From Candidatus Saccharimonadota bacterium (GTDB lineage Bacteria > Patescibacteriota > Saccharimonadia > Saccharimonadales > Saccharimonadaceae), in assembly GCA_027450165.1 (NCBI GenBank), contig DAIDKE010000003.1, forward strand, positions 62,001 through 126,000: 64,000 bases of DNA, read 5' to 3'. Positions 1 to 9,086 of the stretch are shown piece by piece; the stretch's first letter is position 1; each line of letters opens with the position of its first letter. The position numbers and the translations under genes are program-made. Under the pieces are notes generated by a model. That model was not told where the DNA came from, searched no databases, and saw nothing but the letters and a program-made list of their open reading frames with translations.

Positions 1-300
1 GTCATCCTCAAACTCCAACACGCCAATAACTTTAGCTTCCATAAAAATACCAGTGGTTAGCGGCTGGTCAGTAATAGCCAGAACATCCAGTTCGTCGCCA
101 TCCTCGTCGAGAGTTTGCGGAATAAAGCCATAATTAGTTGGCTTAGCAAAAATTACTGGTTCAACACGGTCGAGCATAAAAGCCGCTAGCTCGCGCTTCC
201 ATTCAATCTTATGATTGCTGCCTGCCGGAATTTCGATTACGACATTCACTAGTCCGGCGTCAACATCACCAGGAGTTAAAATTTGATTAAAGTCAGCCAT
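1..300 (-). CDS. ppa: Inorganic pyrophosphatase, 3' truncated by window edge
   Basis: Soluble family I pyrophosphatase, which hydrolyses the pyrophosphate released by biosynthesis and so pulls tRNA charging and nucleic acid synthesis forward in the cytoplasm. The first 100 codons are present, from ATG at 300; the C-terminal part lies outside the window. Seen: an N-terminal strand with EIPAGSNHKIEW, then NYGFIPQT followed by DEDGDELDVL, the conserved acidic metal-binding stretch of the family. A clear AAAGGAAAT ribosome binding site precedes the ATG by a few bases. It is divergent from the phospholipase-D-like gene at 395. Family identity is secure from these motifs. Confidence 0.93.
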   Translation of the reverse strand, partial: MADFNQILTPGDVDAGLVNVVIEIPAGSNHKIEWKRELAAFMLDRVEPVIFAKPTNYGFIPQTLDEDGDELDVLAITDQPLTTGIFMEAKVIGVLEFEDD

Positions 301-394
301 TTATTTCCTTTCGTTAGCTTGCTGTCTGAATTTGAATCTATTTTATCAGTTTTGGCCGGCTAACGGTAGCTCATTGTGTTATATTTAAGGTACA

Positions 395-1387
395 ATGACC
401 GCTCGACCTACATTGTTGACGCCGCCTGAATACATTCACGACGCCTCTGTTGAAATTGCTTGCGCCCAAAATCGCGTCGTATATTTGTCGATGGTCGCAA
501 TTGATGTCGAGCCAGCCTCTGAACTATTTGATGCTATGATTGACGTGGCCAATCGCGGCGTTAAAGTTGATTTTTTGGCTGATATTTTTTCATACACCGA
601 AGCTGCTGAAACATCTTTTCCAATTCAATATTTTGGCAGCAAAACTCGTCGCGCCACCAGCATCCGCAACCGCTTGGTTAAAAGTGGGGTTAAATTTCGC
701 TGGCTAGGTGTGGGGCGTAGCTTTTTGTTTAGCGGACGAACGCACAGCAAGTGGTGCGTCGTCGATGACATTGTCTATTCGTTTGGCGGTGTTAACCTGG
801 ACAACGGCATCACCTCACGCACCGACTACATGATAAAAATCAAAGACAAGGCCATCGCCGATGCGCTGGTTAGCGAGCATGAAAGAATCACTAAGTCCGA
901 CGAGAAAAATGCCGCCTATCGCAGCCACAGCCTAGAATCCAATCTAGGCACAATTCTATTTGACGGTGGCCTGTTTGGCAGCTCGATTATATATAAGCGC
1001 GCCGTGGCATTAGCTACTCAGGCCAATAAAATCACCTTGGTGTCACAATATTGCCCTAGCGGTAAACTGTCGCGGACTCTTCATAAAAAAGGCAAAAAGG
1101 TCAAACTATACTTTAACCATCCGAAAAACGCCACCTTTTTAAACGGCCTTTTGATTCAATGGAATATTTTAACAACCGGCAATAAGACGCTATATAAAAA
1201 GCGGAACTACCTGCACGCCAAATTTATGATTTTTGAGATGCCCGATGGCAGTAAAACAGCCATCACCGGCTCGTATAATTTTAGCTTTAGCAGCGTCTTT
1301 TTCGGCACACGCGAGGTCGCGCTCGAGACCAAAGACCCGACAATCATCGCCGAACTCGAAGAGTTTTTGAACAACCGAGTCAAATAA
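395..1387 (+). CDS. Phospholipase D-like protein with two HKD motifs
   Basis: 330-residue protein of the phospholipase D superfamily (cardiolipin synthases, phosphatidyltransferases, some nucleases). Two catalytic motifs are visible: HSKWCVVDD near residue 127 with GGVNL after it, and HAKFMIFE near residue 273 followed by TGSYNFS. There is no N-terminal membrane anchor, unlike classical ClsA, so it may be a cytoplasmic or peripheral transferase. A -10 like TATATT lies at 380-385, preceded by TG, with the ATG nine bases further on; an AAGG also lies in between. It stands alone on the plus strand and converges on trxB. The substrate cannot be read from sequence. Confidence 0.85.
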   Translation: MTARPTLLTPPEYIHDASVEIACAQNRVVYLSMVAIDVEPASELFDAMIDVANRGVKVDFLADIFSYTEAAETSFPIQYFGSKTRRATSIRNRLVKSGVKFRWLGVGRSFLFSGRTHSKWCVVDDIVYSFGGVNLDNGITSRTDYMIKIKDKAIADALVSEHERITKSDEKNAAYRSHSLESNLGTILFDGGLFGSSIIYKRAVALATQANKITLVSQYCPSGKLSRTLHKKGKKVKLYFNHPKNATFLNGLLIQWNILTTGNKTLYKKRNYLHAKFMIFEMPDGSKTAITGSYNFSFSSVFFGTREVALETKDPTIIAELEEFLNNRVK

Positions 1388-1417
1388 TAGTTGCCATTGG
1401 GCACCCGCTGGCGAGCC

Positions 1418-2356
1418 TTATTTGCGTTTTAGTTCGTCGAGATATTCGCGAATTGCGAGCGCTGCTGTCGCGCCTTCGCCAACCGCACTAGCAATTTGCA
1501 TCGTAGCATTATGACGAACATCGCCAGCCGCAAACACTCCCGGAAGATTTGTCTCAAGATGTTCATTGGTAATAATCAAACCGCGCTCATCAAGTTCAAC
1601 GCCGCTTCCGTCTAGGAATTGAGTGTTAGGAATCAAGCCTATAAAGACAAAAATGCCATCGGCCTCAAACTCAACCGGTTTGCCGCCTTGGGTACCTTTG
1701 ACCAGCATGGCCTTGTCGGCCGTAGCCGTAATTTCATCGGTCACTACACCCAGGTGAACCGTAACCTTGCCACTATCGACGTATTGCTTCAGATCGTGTT
1801 CTAGCACTTCACTGGCTTTGATTGTACTGCGCACCAACAGGTCGATGTGCGACGCAAAGCGTGTCAAAAAAATCGTTTCCTGCAATGCCGAATTACCACC
1901 ACCCACTACCACCAAGCGCTTGTCGCGATAAAAGGCACCGTCACAAGTGGCGCAATAATGCACACCGCGTCCGTAATATTCGGCTTCACCCGGAATACCA
2001 AGTTTTTTATAGTCGCTACCGGTTGCAATTAGCACCGTTCGGGCGCGAACCTCGGCACCGTCAACAGTCAAAACTTTGACATCGCCATCGGCCTTTAAAG
2101 CCGTGACATCGCCAAATTCAATTTTCGCACCAAAGCGCTCAGCTTGTTTTTGGAGCTGATCGGCCAGTGTCAGGCCCTCAATTCCATCTGGAAAACCTGG
2201 ATAATTATCGACTTTGTCGGTAATCGCCGCTAGGCCGCCGATTGTTAATTTTTCATAAAGTGTCGTATCAATATCTTCACGCGTCGTATAGACTGCCGCC
2301 GTCAAAGCCGCCGGTCCAGCGCCAATCATGACTGTATCTTTAATTTCGCTGTTCAT
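1418..2356 (-). CDS. trxB: Thioredoxin reductase
   Basis: 312-residue FAD/NADPH flavoenzyme that reduces thioredoxin, the normal length for the family. The FAD-binding GAGPAALTAA motif is at the N-terminus, the redox-active CATCDGAFYRDK disulfide near residue 135, the NADPH-binding GGGNSALQE after it, and the C-terminal FAD motif GVFAAGDVRH near residue 275. A Shine-Dalgarno AAGGGG lies just before the ATG. It is the last gene of the minus-strand run cyoABCDE-ndh-FKBP-trxB, although a -10 like TATACT/TATAGT region directly upstream suggests it can also be transcribed alone. It supplies reducing power for thiol turnover in an oxygen-using cell. Confidence 0.96.
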   Translation of the reverse strand: MNSEIKDTVMIGAGPAALTAAVYTTREDIDTTLYEKLTIGGLAAITDKVDNYPGFPDGIEGLTLADQLQKQAERFGAKIEFGDVTALKADGDVKVLTVDGAEVRARTVLIATGSDYKKLGIPGEAEYYGRGVHYCATCDGAFYRDKRLVVVGGGNSALQETIFLTRFASHIDLLVRSTIKASEVLEHDLKQYVDSGKVTVHLGVVTDEITATADKAMLVKGTQGGKPVEFEADGIFVFIGLIPNTQFLDGSGVELDERGLIITNEHLETNLPGVFAAGDVRHNATMQIASAVGEGATAALAIREYLDELKRK

Positions 2357-2394
2357 GTTTATCCCCTTAGTTTACTATACCGAGTATAGCATAT

Positions 2395-3027
2395 TTATTG
2401 ATATTGGCTTTGATAATATTGCAATAATTCCTGAGGCATGGTGATGGTTGGCGGCGTTGGAATCACCATAATTATAAACTTTAAAGGCGTGTTAGGTGGA
2501 ATATCCGAGCCCGATCCGGTTGAGCCATAGGCCTTGTCGGCCGGAATCGTTAGTTCGCGTACACCGTTAATCTTCATGCCGACAACACCTTCGGTCCAGC
2601 CGGTAATGACACCGCCGGGAGCGGCGTTAAACGGTGCTTTCAGAGCGCCATTACTAATTGAGCTATCAAAAACTTTACCCGACGGATTCCAGCCGATGTA
2701 ATACGCCGTGAAGCTTGACGTCGAAGTCAGCGGATCACCGGTGTCGCCTAGTTTCAGGTCTTTGGTTGTTAGACTAGTGACGCTTGAGGCGTCAAAAGAA
2801 CTCACCTGACTTTGGTAGCCTGAAAATTCGGCGTAATATTTGTCTGACAACTCTTTAGTTTGAGCGTCAACCTTAGCCTGGTAGTCACTTTGCAGTTTGG
2901 CGATGTGAGCTTGCTCGGTTTTATTGTTTTCGTTGCTAATAATGATCACGGCAAATGAACCAATCGTACCGACGGTCATAACGATTGCAATGATCCAAAT
3001 GAAGATACGCTGCTTGGCGCTAGTCAT
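2395..3027 (-). CDS. Membrane-anchored FKBP-type peptidyl-prolyl isomerase
   Basis: 210-residue protein with an N-terminal transmembrane anchor (residues about 8-30), a helical linker rich in K, Q and E (35-70), and a C-terminal FKBP domain. The FKBP fold is recognised by YIGWNPSGKVFDSS, then GGVITGWTEGVVGMKINGVR and the C-terminal IPPNTPLKFIIMVI. It probably assists folding of proteins outside the membrane by cis-trans isomerisation of proline bonds. A good AGGGAGA ribosome binding site sits before the ATG at 3027. It lies between ndh and trxB in the same orientation. A direct link to oxidase assembly is only a suggestion from position. Confidence 0.88.
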   Translation of the reverse strand: MTSAKQRIFIWIIAIVMTVGTIGSFAVIIISNENNKTEQAHIAKLQSDYQAKVDAQTKELSDKYYAEFSGYQSQVSSFDASSVTSLTTKDLKLGDTGDPLTSTSSFTAYYIGWNPSGKVFDSSISNGALKAPFNAAPGGVITGWTEGVVGMKINGVRELTIPADKAYGSTGSGSDIPPNTPLKFIIMVIPTPPTITMPQELLQYYQSQYQ

Positions 3028-3087
3028 ACTGTCTCCCTGTCTTATTCTCTTCCTATTGTACCATGCCGCGCGGCAGACAAGTCTGGT

Positions 3088-4278
3088 TTAGAGTTCGCCC
3101 GGTTTGGCGGCCTCAAAATAATCGTCTTCAACAATGCGATCAGCGCGCCAAATACCTAAGGCCTGACCGAACGGCAAAATATCGTGGTAACCTGTCCAGT
3201 CGGCTAAGCTACGAACTAATGCGCCCAGCCGTCCACCGAATTTAATGCCATGCCATTCAAACACCGCCCAATCGCGGCCAACCGGTACAACTACAGCCGG
3301 CTGAACTGGCTTATAGACCTTTGTCTTTCGTCCGTGTTCGCGTCGCTTGATATCATCGGCAACATAGCGAGCATCGTGCAGAGCGGTCTGCGCCAATCCA
3401 CCATATTTTGTCACGGCGTTATCACCAATTACATACAAATCACGATTAACACGCATATGCTTATCAACAAGCACCCGTCCGTTCGGCGCTAACTTAAAGT
3501 GCTGCGCATTATCTTTAAAGAACGGATTATTAGCTACGCCCGACGTCCAAATAACGGTTTGCGTGTGAATCGGCTGGCCATCAACCAAGAGCGCCGATTT
3601 ATCTTCACGCTCAACACGGCGTCCAGTCTGCACATCAACACCTAGAGCCTTCAGCCGCGTCAGAACCCGTCGGCTGCTTGACTCACTCATACGCGGCAAA
3701 ACGCGCGGCGCGGCCTCGATCAGGTCAATTTTGATGCTATGTTTTTTAAGGCCATAATGCTGACGCAAATGCTCCAAATAAGTGCCGAGAGCCGCCGCTA
3801 GCTCGGTACCAGTTGGGCCGGCCCCAATTACGACGTAATGTTTATCCATCTCGTGATCGCGCGCCACCTCGGTGTATAGATGCCTTTTTAAGCGCTTAAT
3901 CTCGTCGGCCGACTTAATGCCATAGGCAAAAGTATCGAGGCCCTTGATGCCAAAGAACGTCGTCACACTGCCAAGCGCCAGAACACACTTGTCGTAACCG
4001 TATTTCTCGCCAGACATTCCCTGAACTTCGTGGAGTTCTGGGTTGATTTTGGTAATCGTATCCAGCCGCACTTCGACATTTTCAACTTCGCCAAAAATTT
4101 GGTCCAGCGGCACCCACGACTGTAAGTGGCTGTGACCTGTAGCGGTGCTAAACAACGCTGGGTAGTACTGAAAATCAGGCTTATCACTTATTAATAAAAC
4201 TCTATTTTTTGCGTCTTTCGCCAACTCCAATGCCGCCTTTACGCCGCCAAAACCGCCGCCAACAATTACTATATTCAT
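3088..4278 (-). CDS. ndh: Type II NADH dehydrogenase (NDH-2)
   Basis: 396-residue single-subunit flavoprotein that passes electrons from NADH to membrane quinone without pumping protons. Seen: N-terminal FAD Rossmann motif IVGGGFGGVKAALELA, a second dinucleotide-binding motif VIGAGPTGTELAAALG near residue 150, and the FAD-contacting LYVIGDNAV near residue 280. The C-terminal part has the amphipathic and basic character expected for membrane association. It starts 41 bases after the end of cyoE in the same orientation, so NADH oxidation and quinol oxidation are encoded together. A GGGATGAG precedes the ATG. An alternative would be a sulfide:quinone reductase-like enzyme, but the expected cysteines are not evident. 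Confidence 0.9.
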   Translation of the reverse strand: MNIVIVGGGFGGVKAALELAKDAKNRVLLISDKPDFQYYPALFSTATGHSHLQSWVPLDQIFGEVENVEVRLDTITKINPELHEVQGMSGEKYGYDKCVLALGSVTTFFGIKGLDTFAYGIKSADEIKRLKRHLYTEVARDHEMDKHYVVIGAGPTGTELAAALGTYLEHLRQHYGLKKHSIKIDLIEAAPRVLPRMSESSSRRVLTRLKALGVDVQTGRRVEREDKSALLVDGQPIHTQTVIWTSGVANNPFFKDNAQHFKLAPNGRVLVDKHMRVNRDLYVIGDNAVTKYGGLAQTALHDARYVADDIKRREHGRKTKVYKPVQPAVVVPVGRDWAVFEWHGIKFGGRLGALVRSLADWTGYHDILPFGQALGIWRADRIVEDDYFEAAKPGEL

Positions 4279-4319
4279 AACAATCTCATCCCGTTTATGT
4301 TAATTACCGATTTATAACC

Positions 4320-5195
4320 TTAAGGCAGAAATCCACCCGCCGCAATCATGCTACACATTACCAACAGAGTTACTAGTGAAAAACCAAACAGGCGGCGGGC
4401 ATTAGATACTTCACGGGCTTCGCCGCGGGTCAGCAGCAGCCTTATGGCCAAACCCAGCCAAATTGCACCAATGGCCGCCATGACCACCAAAAAAGTCAGG
4501 CCAACATAGCCGGCTACCGTTAGTTCAAAAATAGCCACTAAATACGCCGCGACGTAAATAACAATTTGCTCTTTGGCCGGCTGGACGCCACGCGTAACAG
4601 TTAAGATAGGCACGCCAGCCGATCGGTATTCGGCGCGCCTAAAGATTGCGATTGAGTAAAAATGAGCCATTTGCCAGGCCGCCCAAACCACAAACAACAG
4701 CAAGGCGGCGACATCAAGTCGGTTGGTGATTGCCGTATAGCCGGCAACCGGTGGCAATGCGCCAGCAATACTGCCGACTAGCGTACCGTGCTCTGAGGCA
4801 CGCTTCGACAAACCATACAGAAGCGTATAAACAACATAGGCCAGCAGGCCAAGCGTCAGGGTCAATAAATTGGTAAAAATAATTAACAGACCAAAGCCAA
4901 GTACGCCCAAAACTACTCCATAAGTTAAGGCTGCCGCTCCCGACACGCGGCCGTTCACCAGCGGACGGTGCTTGGTGCGCGCCATCTTGGCATCGATACC
5001 CCGGTCGGTGTAATTATTGATGACACAAGCCGACGCTATAATTAGCGCCGTTCCTAAAACGACACCCAAAAAAGCCGAAAAAGACATCCAATGCGTCACG
5101 CTGCCAGCCAGAAAAGCACCTGCCACCACTGCTAGAGTATTGCTAAAAACAATGCCTGGTTTTGTTAATTCATAGTAAATTTTGAGACGTTCCAA
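4320..5195 (-). CDS. cyoE: Protoheme IX farnesyltransferase (heme O synthase)
   Basis: 291-residue integral membrane prenyltransferase of the UbiA superfamily that converts heme B to the heme O used by the bo3 oxidase. The family motifs NNYTDRGID and RTKHRPLVNG are visible near residues 60-80, and hydrophobic segments fill the rest. The start codon is TTG at 5195, two bases after the cyoD stop, with an AAGGAA ribosome binding site overlapping the end of cyoD; this spacing and the N-terminal MERLKIYYELTKPG decide the start. It is the fifth gene of a canonical cyoABCDE operon. Confidence 0.95.
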   Translation of the reverse strand: MERLKIYYELTKPGIVFSNTLAVVAGAFLAGSVTHWMSFSAFLGVVLGTALIIASACVINNYTDRGIDAKMARTKHRPLVNGRVSGAAALTYGVVLGVLGFGLLIIFTNLLTLTLGLLAYVVYTLLYGLSKRASEHGTLVGSIAGALPPVAGYTAITNRLDVAALLLFVVWAAWQMAHFYSIAIFRRAEYRSAGVPILTVTRGVQPAKEQIVIYVAAYLVAIFELTVAGYVGLTFLVVMAAIGAIWLGLAIRLLLTRGEAREVSNARRLFGFSLVTLLVMCSMIAAGGFLP

Positions 5196-5197
5196 TA

Positions 5198-5545
5198 CTA
5201 AATTCCTTCATTGTTATGCATATAAATCTTTTGCTGATCGGGCGACATGTTCATCATATTGTAGTCCAGATTATGCATAATCCAGAGCGAGCCAACGACC
5301 ACAATCAAAATAACCAAAACGGCAAAAATAAAGGTTACCAGCTTCCAGTGCGTCCCCTTTTCTTGGCCAATGTGCAAAAAGAAAATCAGTTGGACAATAA
5401 GCTGCAGCACCGCCAAACCGGCAACCGTATAAGTTAAAGCACCGACGCCAAAAGCCCTGTCCACCACCACGTAATACGCCACAAGAGTTAAGCCAACCGA
5501 ACTAACGAAACCAGTCACATATGATATTAGCTTGCGATTGCTCAT
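5198..5545 (-). CDS. cyoD: Cytochrome bo3 quinol oxidase subunit IV
   Basis: 115-residue protein with three predicted transmembrane helices, close to the length of E. coli CyoD. It is an accessory subunit that stabilises the CuB centre during assembly. The ATG at 5545 overlaps the cyoC stop in an ATGA (5542-5545), which fixes the start; the reading frame is open further upstream but only through cyoC in another frame. The FFLHIGQEKGTHWK stretch between helices 2 and 3 is typical of the family. Translationally coupled to cyoC and followed closely by cyoE. Confidence 0.93.
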   Translation of the reverse strand: MSNRKLISYVTGFVSSVGLTLVAYYVVVDRAFGVGALTYTVAGLAVLQLIVQLIFFLHIGQEKGTHWKLVTFIFAVLVILIVVVGSLWIMHNLDYNMMNMSPDQQKIYMHNNEGI

Positions 5546-6141
5546 GACAGACTCCCCATAAGGTAAACGATCGTGAAAATGAATATCCAAATCACGTCCA
5601 AAAAGTGCCAGAACAAAGCCAAAAGTGACAGTCGGTGCAAATCTTGTTTCTTGAGCCCATGTTTGTAAAACCGCCACAGCATGACTAAAATCCATAGCAG
5701 TCCAACTGTAATATGTAACCCGTGCGTTCCGACAAGCGTAAAGAATGACGACAAAAAGGCGCTGCGGCTAGGACCGTTACCGTCGATTATCAGACTGCCA
5801 AACTCTGATATTTCCATCATTAAAAAGCTAAAGCCCAAGATGAATGTCGCTGCTAGCCAAGTGTAAGCTTGGTGACGATTGCCCTTGGCCGCCATAATCG
5901 TGGCCAGGCCCATAGTAAAACTGCTGGTCAGCAAGATTAGGGTTTCGGCTAATACAAACGGCAGGTTAAAGATATCTTTTCCAGCTGGTCCGCCAAAAAC
6001 ATTGCCGTGCAGCACGGCGTAAGTCGCAAACAACGTCGCAAACAAAACGCAGTCGGTCATGATATATATCCAAAAACCAAGTGCTTTGCGCTCGTTTCTG
6101 GTAGCCTGTTCGGCATCAACCACGCGTATCAAATCACTCAT
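5542..6141 (-). CDS. cyoC: Cytochrome bo3 quinol oxidase subunit III
   Basis: 199-residue membrane protein with five predicted helices, the size of E. coli CyoC. Recognisable features are the helix GFWIYIMTDCVLFATLFATY at the N-terminus, the LVGTHGLHITVGLLWI stretch and the HFLDVIWIFIFTIVYLMG C-terminal helix, all characteristic of heme-copper oxidase subunit III. Its ATG overlaps the cyoB stop by four bases (ATGA at 6138-6141) and its own stop overlaps cyoD in the same way, so the three subunits are translationally coupled. Confidence 0.95.
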   Translation of the reverse strand: MSDLIRVVDAEQATRNERKALGFWIYIMTDCVLFATLFATYAVLHGNVFGGPAGKDIFNLPFVLAETLILLTSSFTMGLATIMAAKGNRHQAYTWLAATFILGFSFLMMEISEFGSLIIDGNGPSRSAFLSSFFTLVGTHGLHITVGLLWILVMLWRFYKHGLKKQDLHRLSLLALFWHFLDVIWIFIFTIVYLMGSLS

Positions 6142-8117
6142 GCCGCCGCTCCTTCCCGAGCCGCTTCTATCTGTTTGATTTCATCGGTCGTAATTACCGT
6201 GTACATCTCATCGCGAGTCAGACTAATAATAAGTGCCAGAATGACGCCAACAAGCGTTACAATCACCAGCCACCAAATATGCCAGACAATCGCTAGTCCA
6301 AAAACCAGCGCCAAACTGCCAACGACAGCCCCTAGCCCGCTGTTTTCGGGTACCACAATCGGCTCGTAATCGGTAGACGGCTGAGCATTGTTATGTTTTG
6401 CCACCCAAAAAGCATCGCGTTCAGTCACGGTTGGGATAACCGCGAAATTATATTCCGCCGGCGGATTTGGCAGCGACCACTCCAAGGTACGCCCATCCCA
6501 TGGGTCACCACTGGTATCAAGACTTTGTTTGCGCTGCCAAATACTAACTCCCACCTGCAACAGCTGCAGCCCAATGCCAACCAAAATCAAACCAACGCCG
6601 ACCGCCGCCACAATAAACAATCCTTGCCAGCCCAAACTTGCGTCGTAATGATCGAGTCGCCTGGTGGCGCCCATAAAACCTAAGATATAAAGCGGCGTAA
6701 AGGCCAGCAAAAAGCCGAGCACCCACATAAAGACCGACCAGCGGCCAATCCGTTCATTGAGTTTGAAACCAAAGAACTTCGGGAACCAGTAATTAAACCC
6801 AGCAAAAGCGCCAAAGACGACACCGCCAATAATCATCGTATGGAAGTGCGCCACCAAAAACAGACTGTTGTGGAATTGGAAGTCAGCCGGCGGTACCGAC
6901 ATCATTACTCCGGCCACACCGCCCAGCGTAAATGACACCACAAAAGCAATAAACCACCACATTGCCGTCGTAAACTGCACGCGGCCGCGCCACATCGTAA
7001 AGATCCAGTTAAACACTTTGACACCGGTCGGAATAGCAATGATCATCGTCATAATTCCAAAGAAAGTATTAACGTCTGCTCCGGCGCCCATTGTAAAGAA
7101 GTGGTGCAGCCAAACCGTAAACGAAAGCAGCGTAATAATCGCGATCGCCCAAACCATCGAGGTGTAGCCGAACAATTTCTTTTTCGAAAATACCGGCACG
7201 ACTTCTGAAAAAATGCCAAAAGCCGGCAACACCAGAATGTAAACCTCTGGATGGCCCCAGGCCCAAATTAAGTTGACGTACATCATAGCATCGCCGCCAC
7301 CGCCAGCCGTAAAGAAATGCATACCAAGCAAACGACCGAGTGATAGCATGCCAAGCGTAGCCGTCAAAATTGGAAAGGCGAACATTACCAGCACCATACT
7401 GCCCAACACCGACCAAACAAAAATCGGCATTTTCATAAGTGTCATGCCTGGTGCGCGCATTTTGAAAATCGTTACGACAAAGTTAATGCTGCTAATCAAA
7501 CTGCCGATACCGGCAATCTGCAGACTCCAAATCCAATAATCGACGCCAACCCCCGGGCTATATTGCAATTCGGACAGCGGCGGATAAGCCAACCAGCCGG
7601 CCGTCGAAAATTCACCGGCAATGAGCGGCGCGTTAATGATAATCATGCCGGCCGCAAACAACCAAAAACTAATCGAGTTAAGTTTTGGGAACGCCACGTC
7701 CCTGGCACCAATTTGCAGCGGTACAATCAAGTTAATCACCCCGAAGACAATACCCATGGCAACAAAGAAAATCATAATACTGCCGTGAGCCGTAAAGACT
7801 TGCTGGAAGTGATCGGCCGACAAATAGCCGTTCGCGCCCGACGCCAAAGCCTGTTGACCACGCATCATCAAAGCATCAGCCAAACCACGTAGCAACATAA
7901 TGAAGGCGACAATAAGATACATCGCACCAATTTTCTTGGGATCAAGCGAAGTGAACCAATTGCGCCACAGCCAGCCCCATTTATGTTTGTAGGTTACATA
8001 GCCCATGATAGCTAACAGCGCAACAACCATAAATACACCGGCGCCGCCCATAATCGGGTCGTGTTGAAAAGCTTGCCATGTCAGTCGTCCAAAGATAATT
8101 TCGCGCAGATTGTTCAT
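6138..8117 (-). CDS. cyoB: Cytochrome bo3 quinol oxidase subunit I
   Basis: 659-residue catalytic subunit, about the length of E. coli CyoB. It binds low-spin heme, heme O and CuB and reduces oxygen to water while pumping protons. Ligands and channels are visible: the low-spin heme histidine in FTAHGSIMIFF, the CuB histidine and cross-linked tyrosine in WGHPEVYI (with the D-channel glutamate), the adjacent WLHHFFTMG pair, and HFHTMIIGG. The quinol-site residues known from E. coli (R71, D75, H98, Q101) appear conserved in LRGLADALMMRGQQ and ADHFQQVF. The D-channel entrance GARDVAFP is intact. This is therefore a type A, proton-pumping quinol oxidase. TAATG overlap with cyoA. Confidence 0.98.
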   Translation of the reverse strand: MNNLREIIFGRLTWQAFQHDPIMGGAGVFMVVALLAIMGYVTYKHKWGWLWRNWFTSLDPKKIGAMYLIVAFIMLLRGLADALMMRGQQALASGANGYLSADHFQQVFTAHGSIMIFFVAMGIVFGVINLIVPLQIGARDVAFPKLNSISFWLFAAGMIIINAPLIAGEFSTAGWLAYPPLSELQYSPGVGVDYWIWSLQIAGIGSLISSINFVVTIFKMRAPGMTLMKMPIFVWSVLGSMVLVMFAFPILTATLGMLSLGRLLGMHFFTAGGGGDAMMYVNLIWAWGHPEVYILVLPAFGIFSEVVPVFSKKKLFGYTSMVWAIAIITLLSFTVWLHHFFTMGAGADVNTFFGIMTMIIAIPTGVKVFNWIFTMWRGRVQFTTAMWWFIAFVVSFTLGGVAGVMMSVPPADFQFHNSLFLVAHFHTMIIGGVVFGAFAGFNYWFPKFFGFKLNERIGRWSVFMWVLGFLLAFTPLYILGFMGATRRLDHYDASLGWQGLFIVAAVGVGLILVGIGLQLLQVGVSIWQRKQSLDTSGDPWDGRTLEWSLPNPPAEYNFAVIPTVTERDAFWVAKHNNAQPSTDYEPIVVPENSGLGAVVGSLALVFGLAIVWHIWWLVIVTLVGVILALIISLTRDEMYTVITTDEIKQIEAAREGAAA

Positions 8118-9040
8118 TAGTTCCCCATTTCCATAGAGCCATTTTGGTTGGGCGAGGCCGACGTATAGCTGTTAATTATGTCGTTAAATAAATTGTCATC
8201 CATCAGCATATAGATCCTGGGAGTGCTGTCATTGCTAGGCTTGGCAATATCCTCATAATCACTATAAGTTAGCATACTCATCGAATGCGCGCCCTGCTGC
8301 ACCCAGCTCTTGTAGTCGGCGCTGTTTACGACGTGGACTTTAAAGCTCATGGCCGCAAAGCCTGAGCCACTGATATTCGACGACACGCCATTATAAGTAC
8401 CGACGCTGTCGGCCGATAAATTCAACTTGGTCGACATGCCGGACATGGCGTAAACTTGGCCAGCCAGAGCCGGAATCCAAAAGGAGTTCATTGGCGCATC
8501 AGCCGTAATGCTGAGCTCGATTGGCGTATTCACCGGGATGGTTAAATCGTTCATCGACGCCGTCTGTGTGCCAGGGTAAATAAACAACCAGCGCCACTGC
8601 AGTGCCACAACCTGCACTTTCACCGGTGTCTGGCCTTTTGCTAGCGGCAACTGCTTGTATGGATCAAGGTTGTGGGTCGATACGTAAGTAATAATTCCAA
8701 GCACCAAAATAATCAAGCAAGGAATCCCCCACCACAAAAGCTCTAGCCCGCGATGGCCGGACATGTTCGGTTGATACTTGGCCCGGCTGTTGCCCGCCCG
8801 GTAGCGCCAGGCAAAAATCGCCAACATCGCAAACACCGGCACTACCACAATAGCCGCCAACAGTGCCGTAATAATTATGATCGTCCGTTCTTGGTCGGCA
8901 ATAGTACCGTGCGTTTCAAGTACTGGAATTGGTTTGCCAGCCAGCAAAAACACAAAAAGCGCCACAATCGCTACAGTAACTAGCGCCAGAAAAATGGCGA
9001 TAGCAATATTGCGACTGCGATTTACCCTAACTCGTGTCAT
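8117..9040 (-). CDS. cyoA: Cytochrome bo3 quinol oxidase subunit II
   Basis: 307-residue subunit with an N-terminal signal/anchor helix, a second transmembrane helix (around residues 100-120) and an outer cupredoxin domain. NSFWIPALAGQVYAMSGM and the later SSNISGSGFAAMSFKV match the quinol-oxidase subgroup. The CuA cysteines of cytochrome c oxidases are absent, so electrons come from quinol and not from cytochrome c. Unlike E. coli CyoA there is no lipobox cysteine after the first helix. It is the first gene of cyoABCDE; a -10 like TATAGT lies about 15 bases before the ATG and no Shine-Dalgarno is obvious. Confidence 0.95.
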   Translation of the reverse strand: MTRVRVNRSRNIAIAIFLALVTVAIVALFVFLLAGKPIPVLETHGTIADQERTIIIITALLAAIVVVPVFAMLAIFAWRYRAGNSRAKYQPNMSGHRGLELLWWGIPCLIILVLGIITYVSTHNLDPYKQLPLAKGQTPVKVQVVALQWRWLFIYPGTQTASMNDLTIPVNTPIELSITADAPMNSFWIPALAGQVYAMSGMSTKLNLSADSVGTYNGVSSNISGSGFAAMSFKVHVVNSADYKSWVQQGAHSMSMLTYSDYEDIAKPSNDSTPRIYMLMDDNLFNDIINSYTSASPNQNGSMEMGN

Positions 9041-9086
9041 AATGCTTCTGCTTCAACTATACACGAGTTGGGCAAGTTTTTGTAAA

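Noticed and set aside
5545-5695. Longer N-terminus of cyoD
   Set aside because: The extra 50 codons lie inside cyoC; the ATGA overlap and family length fix the start at 5545.
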